NCBI GenBank assembly: GCA_934101445.1
Contig: CAKORQ010000003.1
Location: forward strand, 1-23,445
Source: an uncultured Bacilli bacterium
Lineage (GTDB): Bacteria > Bacillota_I > Bacilli_A > RF39 > UBA660
Reading direction: 5' to 3'
Length of the DNA stretch: 23,445 bases
Part shown: positions 6,592 through 15,406 of the stretch, one piece after another
Numbering within the stretch: position 1 is the stretch's first letter
How the letters are laid out: each line of letters starts with the position of its first letter
The notes under the pieces: model-generated
What the model saw: only the letters and a program-made list of their open reading frames with translations
Told to the model about the DNA's origin: nothing
Databases searched by the model: none
Translations under genes and position numbers: made by a program

Positions 6592-8052
6592 ATGCATGAG
6601 ATAAAATGTCCCTATTGTAAGAGCGTCTTTCAAATTGATGAACAATCTTATAACTCTATTGCCAAACAAGTAAGAGACAAGGAATTTACAAAAGATTTAC
6701 AAGAACGTGAGAAACAATTTAATAATGAAAAAGATAATGCTCTAGAAATTCAAGAGGCTAACTTAGCAAGAAAATATGAAAAAGAAAGTCAAGACTTAAA
6801 AGATGAATATGCAAAAACAATTAATGACCAACAAGTAAAAATAAACGAATTAACTGTTAAATTAGAAAATATTGATAATGAGCATACTAACACCATAAAA
6901 CTCCAAGAAGCCACCTTAGCAAGAAAATATGAAAAAGAAAGTCAAAACCTAAAAGATGAATATGCAAAAACAATTAATGACCAACAAGTAAAAATAAACG
7001 AATTAACTGTTAAATTAGAAAATATCAATAACGAACATAATACCGCTATAAAACTTCAAGAAACTAAATACAAATTAGCATTACAAGAAGAAAAATCTAA
7101 GAGTATTCAAGAAATCGAGAAATTAACGGCTAAATTAGAAACATCAAAAAGTGAGTATCTAGTTAAAGAAAATTCTTTAAAAACCACTTACGAAGAAAAA
7201 ATAAAAGGCAAAGATGAACAGATAGCCTACTATAAAGACTTCAAAGCTCGTCAATCAACCAAAATGATAGGGGAATCTTTAGAAGTTCATTGTAATATGG
7301 AATTTAATAAGTTAAGACCATTATTTAAAAATGCTTATTTTGAGAAGGATAATGATGCTAAGACTGGCTCTAAAGGTGATTTTATTTTTCGTGATTATGA
7401 TGATGAAGGTACCGAAATTACTTCTATAATGTTTGAAATGAAAAATGAAGCCGATATGACCGCCAGTAAACATAAAAACGAAGATTTCTTTAAAGAATTA
7501 GACAAAGATCGTCAGGAAAAAAATTGTGAATATGCTGTCTTAGTCTCCCTTTTAGAAATTGATAATGATTATTATAATACTGGAATTGTTGATGTTAGTT
7601 ATCGTTATCCGAAAATGTATGTCATTAGACCTCAATTTTTTATTCCTTTAATAACCCTAATAAGAAGCATGGGTTTAAATACTTTAGCCTATAAAAAAGA
7701 ATTGGAAATCGTTCAAAACCAAAATATTGATATTTCTAACTTCGAAGATAATTTAAATAAGTTTAAAAATGATTTTAGTCGTAATTATACTCTTGCTAGC
7801 AAAAAGTTTGCGACTGCCATTGAGGAAATTGATAAAACGATTGACCATTTACAAAAAACTAAAGAAGCCTTATTATCTAGTGATAAAAATTTACGAATTG
7901 CTAATGATAAAATTGATGCTATAACAATTAAGAAACTAACTAACAATAGTAAAAGCGTTCGTGATATGTTTGATAAATTAAAAGAACAAAAAACTATTAC
8001 TGCCAAAGATGAAAATGGTAATGAACAAAATGATGTATCAGTAACCGATTAA
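6592..8052 (+). CDS. DUF2130 family protein with coiled coil and nuclease-like C-terminal motif
   Basis: Encodes 486 residues. The order is an N-terminal C-P-Y-C (residues 6-9, half a zinc knuckle with no second CxxC), a long Lys/Glu-rich coiled coil (about 25-225), the DUF2130 domain (about 225-360) and a second helical region to the end. DUF2130 has no established function. Here G-D263-F-I-F and F-E282-M-K284-N-E form a D...ExK pattern as in PD-(D/E)xK nucleases, which is inference from motif only. The coiled coil holds a 51-residue tandem duplication nearly identical in DNA (6763-6872 and 6916-7025). AAAGG (6578-6582) favours the ATG at 6592 over 6586. It is apparently a single-gene unit ended by the 8086-8133 stem-loop. 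Confidence 0.82.
   Translation: MHEIKCPYCKSVFQIDEQSYNSIAKQVRDKEFTKDLQEREKQFNNEKDNALEIQEANLARKYEKESQDLKDEYAKTINDQQVKINELTVKLENIDNEHTNTIKLQEATLARKYEKESQNLKDEYAKTINDQQVKINELTVKLENINNEHNTAIKLQETKYKLALQEEKSKSIQEIEKLTAKLETSKSEYLVKENSLKTTYEEKIKGKDEQIAYYKDFKARQSTKMIGESLEVHCNMEFNKLRPLFKNAYFEKDNDAKTGSKGDFIFRDYDDEGTEITSIMFEMKNEADMTASKHKNEDFFKELDKDRQEKNCEYAVLVSLLEIDNDYYNTGIVDVSYRYPKMYVIRPQFFIPLITLIRSMGLNTLAYKKELEIVQNQNIDISNFEDNLNKFKNDFSRNYTLASKKFATAIEEIDKTIDHLQKTKEALLSSDKNLRIANDKIDAITIKKLTNNSKSVRDMFDKLKEQKTITAKDENGNEQNDVSVTD
6763..7025 (+). repeat. Two-copy in-frame tandem repeat, 153-bp period
   Basis: Positions 6763-6872 recur at 6916-7025 with very few changes (for example GAC-TTA versus AAC-CTA near the start). 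The period is 153 bp, or 51 codons, so the reading frame is kept and the coiled coil of the DUF2130 protein is lengthened. The near-identity suggests a recent duplication. Confidence 0.9.
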
Positions 8053-8085
8053 AAGTAAGGATTAAAAAAACCCAAAGTCCGAATT

Positions 8086-8133
8086 AAAGCCCCAAATAAA
8101 TCGATCGTTGATGATTTATAAGGCGGCTTTTTT
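8086..8133 (+). terminator. Intrinsic terminator after the DUF2130 gene
   Basis: AAAGCC (8086-8091) pairs with GGCTTT (8125-8130), and inside it ATAAATC (8096-8102) pairs with GATTTAT (8113-8119). The Ts continue to 8133. Confidence 0.75.
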
Positions 8134-8239
8134 AAGCGTTGATATTTCTAAATTTTATAGTTACTTTAATAATGATTGGCATTAACTTTACATGATGGAT
8201 AAAATATTTAATTAATTATCTACTAATTTCTTAAAATTT

Positions 8240-8248
8240 TGGTATACT
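8240..8248 (+). promoter_or_regulatory. Extended -10 promoter of the dehydrogenase gene
   Basis: TG-G-TATACT (8240-8248) is an extended -10 element; the -35 region is weak. AGGTGA (8261-8266) lies nine bases before the ATG at 8276. Confidence 0.55.
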
Positions 8249-8275
8249 CAAATTAAGGATAGGTGATTTATTTAA

Positions 8276-9304
8276 ATGAAAGCATTAACTTTGGTAGAAC
8301 CAAAAAAATTTGCAATAATTGAAAAAGATATACCAGTTGCTATAGGCAATAAGGTAGTTATAAAAGTAAAAAGAACAGGAATATGTGGCTCCGACATTCA
8401 TATGATTTGGCAAACTGGTTATAACGCTGGAACAAATTTCGTTATTGGGCATGAATTTGCAGGAGAAATATATGATGCTGGTAGTAGCACCACTTTTAAA
8501 AAAGGTGATAGAGTAGTAGCCATGGAAATTGATTCTTGCTTAAAAGATACTTGTGAATTTTGTGGCACGGGCCGTGAAAATATCTGCGACCATGTTTTAG
8601 AAGGTGGCCCTGGTATTGGCTCTGATGGTGGATATGGACAATATGTGGCTGTAAGAGAAGATATGGTTAGAATTTTACCGGATAATGTTAGCTTTACTGC
8701 TGGCGCTATGGTCGAACCCGCTTCTATTTCTATGCATGGATTAAAACTTGCCCAAGTAAATGAAAATAGTAAAGTTTTAATTACTGGTTGTGGCCCCATC
8801 GGAATGTTTGCAGCCGCTTGTGCCCATGCCTTAGGAATTAAAGATGTTTATGTTACAGAGGCCAATAATAGCCGTATAAACCTAGTAACAAATTCTGGTT
8901 TTGTTAAGGCTGCCTTTGATGCTAAAGACGACCAAATTGATACAAAATTAAAAGAAGTAGCACCCGCTGGATTTGATGCCGTAATCGAATGCTCTGGTAA
9001 TCAAAGTGCTAGTACAATGGGATTAAACCATTTGAAAAAAGGTGGTCATATGGTTTTAATTGCCTATGGCAATGCTCCTGAAATTAATATGTTTAACTTT
9101 GTTAATAATGAATACCATTTGTCAGGCAGTTTGTTCTTTACCACGAAAGAATTTGAAAACGTTATTGAACTGATGCACCAAGGAAAATTGGACTTAGTAC
9201 GATTTGCTAAAGAAATAGAAATGGCTGATGTTCAAACCTCTTTAGAAAACTTTGAAAAGGGTCTTGATTGTCCAATTAAATTTGTCATCAAAATGAACGA
9301 TTAA
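8276..9304 (+). CDS. Zinc-dependent medium-chain alcohol/polyol dehydrogenase
   Basis: A 342-residue MDR-family NAD(P)-linked oxidoreductase of the sorbitol/threonine/butanediol dehydrogenase group. Catalytic zinc ligands are Cys37 (G-I-C-G-S-D), His59-Glu60 (G-H-E-F-A-G-E) and probably Glu147 (M-V-E-P). The structural zinc loop has Cys88, Cys93, Cys96 and Cys104; the first spacing is x4 instead of the usual x2. The Rossmann nucleotide loop is G-C-G-P-I-G (171-176), and the acidic residue in V-T-E-A-N at the end of the second strand favours NAD over NADP. The enzyme oxidises a secondary alcohol or polyol, or reduces the matching ketone, in the cytoplasm. The exact substrate cannot be read from the sequence. 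It has its own extended -10 promoter and looks monocistronic. Confidence 0.88.
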   Translation: MKALTLVEPKKFAIIEKDIPVAIGNKVVIKVKRTGICGSDIHMIWQTGYNAGTNFVIGHEFAGEIYDAGSSTTFKKGDRVVAMEIDSCLKDTCEFCGTGRENICDHVLEGGPGIGSDGGYGQYVAVREDMVRILPDNVSFTAGAMVEPASISMHGLKLAQVNENSKVLITGCGPIGMFAAACAHALGIKDVYVTEANNSRINLVTNSGFVKAAFDAKDDQIDTKLKEVAPAGFDAVIECSGNQSASTMGLNHLKKGGHMVLIAYGNAPEINMFNFVNNEYHLSGSLFFTTKEFENVIELMHQGKLDLVRFAKEIEMADVQTSLENFEKGLDCPIKFVIKMND

Positions 9305-9308
9305 AATT

Positions 9309-9337
9309 AAGTATATTTTAATTAATTTAAAATACTT
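9309..9337 (+). terminator. Weak hairpin after the dehydrogenase gene
   Basis: AAGTA plus TTTTAA (9309-9321, two-base bulge) pairs with TTAAAATACTT (9327-9337). No U-run follows, so termination here is uncertain. Confidence 0.3.
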
Positions 9338-9510
9338 ATATTAAATAATGTTTAAAGAAAAAGGATAGCTACACTTACTTAATTATGGTTATTCTTTTTT
9401 TCTTGTCTTTAACTATAAATAATGCTAAAATTATAGGCGAAAACTTGAATGTATTAGCGCTAAAAATTATTACTATCATATTTAATAAAAGTCGAAGAAA
9501 CGGAGAAAAT

Positions 9511-9972
9511 ATGAGAAATTTTGAAAAAATAAGTTTTAAACAATTTTGTAAAGATGTTACAAATAATAAAGAACTATATGATAACTATAAATTACCTGTA
9601 CGTGATTCCAAGGCAACTGCCGGCTATGATATATATTTACTTGAAGATTTAGAGTTAAAACCTAATGAAATAGTTAAATTGCCAACCGGAATAAAAGCTT
9701 ATTTTTCAGATGATGAGGTTTTACTTATTATTATCAGAAGTTCAATGGGATTTAAGTATAATATCAAGTTAGTAAATCAAGTAGGCGTAATTGATGCTGA
9801 TTACTATAACAATGAAAATAATGAAGGTCATATATTTATAAAAATTAAAAATGAAGGTGAAAATACAGTTCATTTTAAAGCAGGTCAAGCTATTGCTCAA
9901 GGAATATTTTTTAAATATTTAACGACTGAAAGTGATAATTACTTAGGTCAAACAAGAACATCAGATTATTAA
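9511..9972 (+). CDS. dut: dUTP diphosphatase (dUTPase) lacking C-terminal motif 5
   Basis: Hydrolyses dUTP to dUMP and pyrophosphate, keeping uracil out of DNA and supplying dUMP for dTMP synthesis. The trimeric dUTPase motifs 1-4 are clear: A-T-A-G-Y-D (35-40), R-S-S-M-G (76-80), G-V-I-D-A-D-Y-Y (92-99) and G-Q-A-I-A-Q-G-I-F (125-133). Motif 5, normally an Arg followed by G-G-F-G-S-T-G that folds over the phosphates, is cut to T-R-T-S-D-Y at the C-terminus; the Arg (149) remains. GGAG (9502-9505) supports the ATG at 9511, giving 153 residues. The frame is open upstream to an ATG at 9385, but that extension is hydrophobic, unlike dUTPase, and has no ribosome site. No obvious operon partner. 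Confidence 0.88.
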   Translation: MRNFEKISFKQFCKDVTNNKELYDNYKLPVRDSKATAGYDIYLLEDLELKPNEIVKLPTGIKAYFSDDEVLLIIIRSSMGFKYNIKLVNQVGVIDADYYNNENNEGHIFIKIKNEGENTVHFKAGQAIAQGIFFKYLTTESDNYLGQTRTSDY

Positions 9973-10074
9973 GTTAATATTTATTAGATATTAAAGTTTA
10001 TTTGAACCAATAAATTGTTAACAAGCGATTTAATGAAAATATGAAAATTTTAGAAATAAAGAAAGGAACAAAAT

Positions 10075-11367
10075 ATGATTTTAAAAGAAATAGATAATGA
10101 TAAAATTGATTATCAAGCTTATGGTAATGTGGTTGACTTGTATACTAAAAATATCGGCTTTTTTGATGAATTATCAAATGAAGAAAGAAAACTCCAGTTA
10201 AAATTTTTATACGATTTATTTACTGGTTTTCCTGATAAAGGTTCTGAATATAAAAAATATCGTTTTAATTCTTTTAACGGTTCTGAATTACGCAAACGTT
10301 CTGGTGATGATAGTGATGTTATTAGACTATTTTCTTGTACTCCAAATTATATAAATGCTAGAATAATACCAGATTATGATGATGAAATTGTTATAGACCA
10401 ATGCCGTGATAAAATAACTTTATCTGCTAATATGGCCTTAAATAATAAATTAAAAACCGTTATTTCTGGTGAACAAATGCCAGATGCTAAATCCAAGCTT
10501 AATATTATAACAGCCGACTATAACTATAAAATTACTGGTGCTTCTTTATTTTCTTTGTTTGGCGAACTTAAGGATTGTGTTATATCCCAACAGGAACTTG
10601 AAGAATTATCTAAATCAACTAATAATAGTCGCTATGCTCTTCATAACTTTATGAAAACAAGATATCCTTTCTTAGATGATATGGAACTACAAAGATTTAT
10701 TAATATGACTATTGAATGGAACTCGTCTTACAGTTATTATCATTCAAGTCTATCAAATTATGCGATAAAAAAATATTTACAAAATTATGTTGAAGAAGTA
10801 GAAAAAGGTTATATTGAAGGGGCTAGCTTGCAAAAAGAGGCAATCGAAGGACTAGATTTAGGAGAAGATGCTATTAAAAAATTTGCTGATTATGAAGTAA
10901 TCGATATTTATGGAAGAAAAAACAAATTAATGGATATTGCCCTTTGTATGCAAGATTATAATAATGATTTATACTATTGTCCGTTCTTTGATGCACTAAA
11001 TAAAATACCGAAAGAAGATGTAGATGTCTATATAGTAGGTCTTTGTTATTTTGCTACATACTGTGATGAAGTAGGAAGAGTAGATGCTCATAACCAATAT
11101 GGAAAAAACACAGCTAGAAGACTAAGTGGTGAAAAATTAAATATTGCTATTAAATCAGGTTTGTTAGGCGTAAAAGTAGCCGACTATGCCCAAGCTAGGG
11201 AAACTTATAATGAAACTGATTTTATAATAAGAAGCTTTTTTAATGAAATGGGCTTTGGCAATACTGTTAGCTTAGGTAGAAAACCATACATAAATATTGA
11301 TGCTTTTAAAGAAGCTATATTTCCATATCTAATAGGTGGAATGGCTTTGCGTAATCGCATGTATTAA
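10075..11367 (+). CDS. Protein of unknown function, 430 residues
   Basis: I do not recognise this protein. It has no signal peptide, membrane helix or known catalytic motif that I can name. It is acidic and rich in Asp, Asn, Tyr and Lys, and appears mixed helical. Notable segments are R-K-R-S-G-D-D-S-D-V near residue 80, a Trp-Asn-Ser-Ser-Tyr-Ser-Tyr-Tyr cluster near 215-223, a Cys/Tyr-rich stretch L-Y-Y-C-P-F-F near 300, and a conserved-looking N-T-A-R-R-L-S-G near 345. A good AAAGGA ribosome site is about eight bases before the ATG. It stands alone: 102 bp separate it from dut, and 219 bp of AT-rich DNA separate it from uvrB. No terminator is evident after it. Confidence 0.7.
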   Translation: MILKEIDNDKIDYQAYGNVVDLYTKNIGFFDELSNEERKLQLKFLYDLFTGFPDKGSEYKKYRFNSFNGSELRKRSGDDSDVIRLFSCTPNYINARIIPDYDDEIVIDQCRDKITLSANMALNNKLKTVISGEQMPDAKSKLNIITADYNYKITGASLFSLFGELKDCVISQQELEELSKSTNNSRYALHNFMKTRYPFLDDMELQRFINMTIEWNSSYSYYHSSLSNYAIKKYLQNYVEEVEKGYIEGASLQKEAIEGLDLGEDAIKKFADYEVIDIYGRKNKLMDIALCMQDYNNDLYYCPFFDALNKIPKEDVDVYIVGLCYFATYCDEVGRVDAHNQYGKNTARRLSGEKLNIAIKSGLLGVKVADYAQARETYNETDFIIRSFFNEMGFGNTVSLGRKPYINIDAFKEAIFPYLIGGMALRNRMY

Positions 11368-11471
11368 AGTACTTGAATATTACATATATTTTCTAAAGTC
11401 TTAAAATTTTACAATATAAAATGAATTTACACAACAAAAGATATTAAAAAACATCTGAAACTTAAATAATT

Positions 11472-11499
11472 ATACTTAAGAAAGTATGTCTTAAATACT
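11472..11499 (+). promoter_or_regulatory. Overlapping inverted repeats in the uvrB upstream region
   Basis: ATACTT (11472-11477) and AAGTAT (11482-11487) form an inverted repeat, and the same right arm can pair with ATACT at 11495-11499. This could be an operator or competing RNA hairpins. The Bacillus-type LexA box (GAAC-N4-GTTC) was looked for in this spacer and not found. A possible -10 TATAGT lies at 11517-11522. Confidence 0.25.
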
Positions 11500-11586
11500 G
11501 CAAAATAAGAAAAAAATATAGTATTAACACTTAACAATTAATTAAACTAATAATAAATAAATTAAAATCTATTGGAGGGATTAAAT

Positions 11587-13542
11587 ATGTTTGAACTTGT
11601 ATCTAAATATAAGCCTAGTGGCGACCAACCAGAAGCTATAAAGGAGTTGGTAGAAGGAATAAATAATGGCAAGAAAGAACAGGTTTTACTGGGAGCCACA
11701 GGAACGGGTAAAACTTTTACGATTGCCAATGTTATTGCTAAAACGAATAAACCAACCCTAGTTCTGGCTCATAATAAAACTTTAGCAGGTCAACTTTATT
11801 CAGAGTTAAAAGAGTTTTTCCCTCATAACCATGTCGAATACTTTGTATCTTATTACGATTATTATCAACCTGAGGCCTATGTTCCCTCAAGTGATACTTA
11901 TATTGAAAAAGATAGTTCTATTAATGATGAAATAGATGAACTTCGTCATGGTGCTACTTCAAGTCTTATTAATAATCGTGATGTTATCGTTGTTGCCTCC
12001 GTATCTTGTATCTATGGTATCGGGGATAAAGAAGATTATGTTAATTCTATGTTAATCTTAAGTGTTGGTCAAAAAATAAGTCGGTCAGAGATTTTAAATC
12101 GTCTTATTGATATGACCTATGAGCGTAATGACTTAGATTTTCATCGTGGTACTTTCCGTGTCCATGGGGATACTATTGATATTATTTTAGCCAGTGAAAA
12201 ATCTCATGGCATTAAAATAGAGTTATTTGGCGATGAAGTTGATCGTATTTGTATATTTGATCCTTTGACTGGTGTTTTAGAAAAACAAGTAAAAAACATT
12301 TCTATTTTTCCTGCCACCCATTTTGTTACTAGTAAAGAAAAACTTCAAGAAGCGATAAGACGCATTCAAGAAGAATTAGAAAAACAATTAAAATATTTTA
12401 AAGATAATAATAAACTTTTAGAAGAACAAAGACTAAGAGAACGCGTCAATTATGATATCGAAATGCTTAAAGAAACGGGCTTTTGTAATGGCGTAGAAAA
12501 CTATTCTCGTCATCTGGCCTTGCGTGGAGAAGGGGAAACACCTTCTACCTTGATTGATTTCTTTCCTGATGACTTTTTATTAGTCGTAGATGAATCCCAT
12601 GTAACTTTACCTCAAGTCCGTGGAATGTATAATGGTGATAGAATGCGCAAACAAACCCTTGTAGACTATGGCTTTCGCTTACCGAGTGCCCTTGATAACC
12701 GTCCATTAAAATACGAAGAATTTGAGAAGAAAATAAATCAAGTTATCTATGTATCAGCAACTCCGGGGGATTATGAACTTGAACATACGCATAATCAATA
12801 CGTCGAACAAATTATTAGACCAACTGGCCTTTTAGACCCAGAAATTGAAGTAAGACCAACTGAAGGACAAGTTGATGATATTATTTCTGAAATAAATATT
12901 CGTAAAAATAAAAATGAAAGAGTTCTTATTACAACCCTAACTATCAGAATGGCTGAAGAATTAACCAATTATCTAAAAGAAGTAGGAATAAAAGTTGCTT
13001 ATTTACATAGTGAGGTTAAGACCCTTGACCGTTTGAAAATTATTCATGACTTACGATGTGGTAAATATGATTGTGTGGTTGGGATTAACCTTTTAAGAGA
13101 AGGTATCGATATTCCCGAAGTATCTTTAATTTGTATAATGGATGCTGATAAACAAGGTTTCTTAAGAAGTACTAGAAGTTTAATTCAAACCGTCGGTCGT
13201 GCGGCTCGAAATGCAAATGGTCATGTCATAATGTATGCTGATACCATAAGTCAAGCCATGGATGAGACTATCAAAGAAACCAATCGTCGTCGTCATATTC
13301 AAGAAGAGTACAACAAAGAACATCATATTACCCCTAAAACTATTATTAAAGAAATAAGAGAAGTTGTATCTAATGAAATCAAAGATGATAGTGGCAAAGA
13401 AAAGACGAAGATGAGCAAAAAAGAAAAAGCCCTATTAATGCAATCTATTGAAACCCAAATGAATGAGGCTGCTAAAAACCTAGATTTTGAACGTGCCATG
13501 GAATTAAGAGATATTTTATTTGAAATGAAATCTAATAAATAA
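11587..13542 (+). CDS. uvrB: UvrABC excinuclease subunit B
   Basis: The damage-verifying helicase-like subunit of nucleotide excision repair. UvrA loads it onto damaged DNA and it then recruits UvrC for incision. It has Walker A G-A-T-G-T-G-K-T (36-43), the beta-hairpin region Y-Y-D-Y-Y-Q-P-E-A-Y with Y-I-E-K-D, the D-E-S-H Walker B motif (335-338), a Q-T-V-G-R-A-A-R-N motif VI, and a C-terminal UVR domain (about 613-648) for UvrC contact. The length of 651 residues is normal. ATG at 11587 is chosen because GGAGG (11574-11578) lies eight bases upstream; a TTG at 11572 would overlap that site. uvrA lies about 6.8 kb downstream, not adjacent. No terminator is evident before the next promoter. 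Confidence 0.98.
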   Translation: MFELVSKYKPSGDQPEAIKELVEGINNGKKEQVLLGATGTGKTFTIANVIAKTNKPTLVLAHNKTLAGQLYSELKEFFPHNHVEYFVSYYDYYQPEAYVPSSDTYIEKDSSINDEIDELRHGATSSLINNRDVIVVASVSCIYGIGDKEDYVNSMLILSVGQKISRSEILNRLIDMTYERNDLDFHRGTFRVHGDTIDIILASEKSHGIKIELFGDEVDRICIFDPLTGVLEKQVKNISIFPATHFVTSKEKLQEAIRRIQEELEKQLKYFKDNNKLLEEQRLRERVNYDIEMLKETGFCNGVENYSRHLALRGEGETPSTLIDFFPDDFLLVVDESHVTLPQVRGMYNGDRMRKQTLVDYGFRLPSALDNRPLKYEEFEKKINQVIYVSATPGDYELEHTHNQYVEQIIRPTGLLDPEIEVRPTEGQVDDIISEINIRKNKNERVLITTLTIRMAEELTNYLKEVGIKVAYLHSEVKTLDRLKIIHDLRCGKYDCVVGINLLREGIDIPEVSLICIMDADKQGFLRSTRSLIQTVGRAARNANGHVIMYADTISQAMDETIKETNRRRHIQEEYNKEHHITPKTIIKEIREVVSNEIKDDSGKEKTKMSKKEKALLMQSIETQMNEAAKNLDFERAMELRDILFEMKSNK

Positions 13543-13633
13543 AAAAACGAACAAATGAAAAAATAAACAAATAAAAAAAGTTAAATTGCTATCAATCATA
13601 GAGAAATTTAGAATTAAAAATAAATAAGCCCTA

Positions 13634-13661
13634 TTCAAAATTAAAATAGTTGTGCTATAAT
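13634..13661 (+). promoter_or_regulatory. Promoter of the pyrophosphatase gene
   Basis: The extended -10 TG-C-TATAAT (13653-13661) has a perfect hexamer, with -35 candidate TTCAAA at 13634-13639 (16-base spacer). Transcription would start near 13668, about 30 bases before the gene. Confidence 0.65.
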
Positions 13662-13696
13662 AACCCTATTGAAGAAAAGAAAGAAGTGTAGTAAAA

Positions 13697-15319
13697 ATGA
13701 AAATGACATATGTAATTGGCCATAAAAAACCAGATACGGACTCCGTTTGCGCTTCCATCAGTTATTCTTATTTAAAGAATAAACTAGGTTGGACTACCGA
13801 ACCAAGAGTCTTAGGAAATATTAATAAAGAAACGAAATTTGCTTTAGATTATTTTAAAGTAGAAGAACCCAAGTATTTAAATGATGTAAAAGTTCAAATT
13901 AAGAATATGTCTTATTTAAAAGATGCTTATATTAATGAACATACATCTATTGCTAAAACCTTTGAAGAACTACAAAGACTTGGCGTAACTGGGCTTCCTC
14001 TTGTTGATGAAAATAACAAATTAAAAGGCTATATTAATGTTAAAGAGATGGCTAAAAATATTATCCAAGGGGATATTTATGAGCTAAATACATCATACCA
14101 AAATATTTTAGAAGTATTAAATGGTAAAGAAGTATTAAAATTTGATGATGAAATTAAAGGGGAAATAATTGCCGCTGCTTACAAGAGCAAGACTTTCACC
14201 GAAGGAATCGAATTAAACCATAATAATATTCTAATCGTGGCTGATAGACAATACATAATTGATTATGCTATTGATTGTGGTGTTAAACTAATTATTATCG
14301 TTGGGGATAGAACCTTCCCCGAAGAATTAATTGCCAAGGCTAAAGAAAAACAAGTTAATGTAATAAGTACTCCTGATTCTACTTATGTTACGGCTAATAG
14401 AATGAAACTATGTAATTACATAGAAACTATTAATATTAATCCTAATCCAGTCAAGTTTACTGATTCAGACTATCGCGATGATTTTATAACTATTTCTAAT
14501 AAATTAGGACATACTAACTACCCAATAGTAAATCAAGATAATACTTGCGTGGGAATGCTAAGATTAATTGACCAAAATAATTATGAAAAATATAATGTTA
14601 TTTTAGTTGATCATAATCAACCTGCTCAAAGTGTCGATGGTTTAGAAGAAGCCGACATTATGGAAATTATTGACCATCATAACCTAGGTAATTTAGGAAC
14701 TCAAATTCCTATTCAATTCCGTTCTATGCCTGTCGGCTGTACTTGTACTTTAATTTATCAAATTTATAAAGAAAATAATGTGGAAATTCCTACTAATATA
14801 GCCGGTCTAATGCTAAGTGCGATTTTATCGGATACCTTATTACTTAAGAGTCCAACAACTACTGATATGGATGTGGAAGTGGCTCGTAAATTAGCAGCTA
14901 TTGCTAACCTTGATATTCAAGAATATGGTATGGCTATGTTAAAAGCTGGTTCTTCAATAGCTGGTATGTCAATTTCTGAAATTGTTGAACAGGATTTCAA
15001 AACCTTTAAACTAGGTGAAACTTCTATCGGTATTGGTCAAGTTATGACTTTAGATTTTGAAGAGATTGCCAAAGATATGCCAAAGTATATTGCTCATTTA
15101 GACGAAATGTGTGTTAAAAACAATTATAAATTGGCTGTCTTATTTGTAACTGATGCGGTTAAAAATGGTTCGTACTTACTTTACAGTACTGGTTCTGAGG
15201 CCGTTGTTGCTGAGGCTTATAAAATTAAAGAAGCTGCTGAAGGAACATATTTACCAGATATGGTTTCTCGTAAAAAACAAATGTATCCTGCTTTGGCAAC
15301 GGTTATATCTAATAATTAA
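13697..15319 (+). CDS. ppaC: Family II (Mn-dependent) inorganic pyrophosphatase with CBS-DRTGG-CBS insert
   Basis: Cleaves pyrophosphate to two phosphates, pulling biosynthetic reactions forward in the cytoplasm. The DHH-type catalytic domain shows G-H-K-K-P-D-T-D-S (His9, Asp13, Asp15), D-H-N (305-307) and D-H-H-N (326-329), followed by a DHHA2-type C-terminal domain to residue 540. Between the first two metal motifs lies a regulatory insert of about 235 residues: CBS (around 65-125), a DRTGG-type domain (around 130-240) and a second CBS (around 245-300). This is the arrangement of nucleotide-regulated CBS-pyrophosphatases, where AMP/ADP inhibit and ATP or diadenosine polyphosphates activate; that is family knowledge, not seen here. 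An alternative ATG is at 13703. It has its own promoter and a good terminator, so is probably monocistronic. Confidence 0.95.
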   Translation: MKMTYVIGHKKPDTDSVCASISYSYLKNKLGWTTEPRVLGNINKETKFALDYFKVEEPKYLNDVKVQIKNMSYLKDAYINEHTSIAKTFEELQRLGVTGLPLVDENNKLKGYINVKEMAKNIIQGDIYELNTSYQNILEVLNGKEVLKFDDEIKGEIIAAAYKSKTFTEGIELNHNNILIVADRQYIIDYAIDCGVKLIIIVGDRTFPEELIAKAKEKQVNVISTPDSTYVTANRMKLCNYIETININPNPVKFTDSDYRDDFITISNKLGHTNYPIVNQDNTCVGMLRLIDQNNYEKYNVILVDHNQPAQSVDGLEEADIMEIIDHHNLGNLGTQIPIQFRSMPVGCTCTLIYQIYKENNVEIPTNIAGLMLSAILSDTLLLKSPTTTDMDVEVARKLAAIANLDIQEYGMAMLKAGSSIAGMSISEIVEQDFKTFKLGETSIGIGQVMTLDFEEIAKDMPKYIAHLDEMCVKNNYKLAVLFVTDAVKNGSYLLYSTGSEAVVAEAYKIKEAAEGTYLPDMVSRKKQMYPALATVISNN

Positions 15320-15328
15320 TCAAGAAAT

Positions 15329-15362
15329 AAAGAAAGTTTTTAGAGTGAAGCTTTCTTTTTTT
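15329..15362 (+). terminator. Intrinsic terminator after the pyrophosphatase gene
   Basis: AAAGAAAG (15329-15336) pairs with CTTTCTTT (15351-15358), followed by T's to 15362. Confidence 0.85.
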
Positions 15363-15406
15363 AATGAAAAAATAATTTTAGTTGTTTTCTTATTGATTTA
15401 TGATTT

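Noticed and set aside
8419..8799. 126-codon antisense frame in the dehydrogenase gene.
   Set aside because: Proline-rich shadow of a clearly assigned enzyme.
9385..9510. In-frame upstream extension of dut from an ATG at 9385.
   Set aside because: No ribosome site at the right distance, hydrophobic sequence unlike dUTPase, and GGAG directly before ATG 9511.
11572..11586. TTG start for uvrB at 11572.
   Set aside because: It overlaps the GGAGG ribosome site that serves the ATG at 11587.
11368..11586. LexA/SOS box upstream of uvrB.
   Set aside because: No GAAC-N4-GTTC-like site found; only AT-rich inverted repeats.
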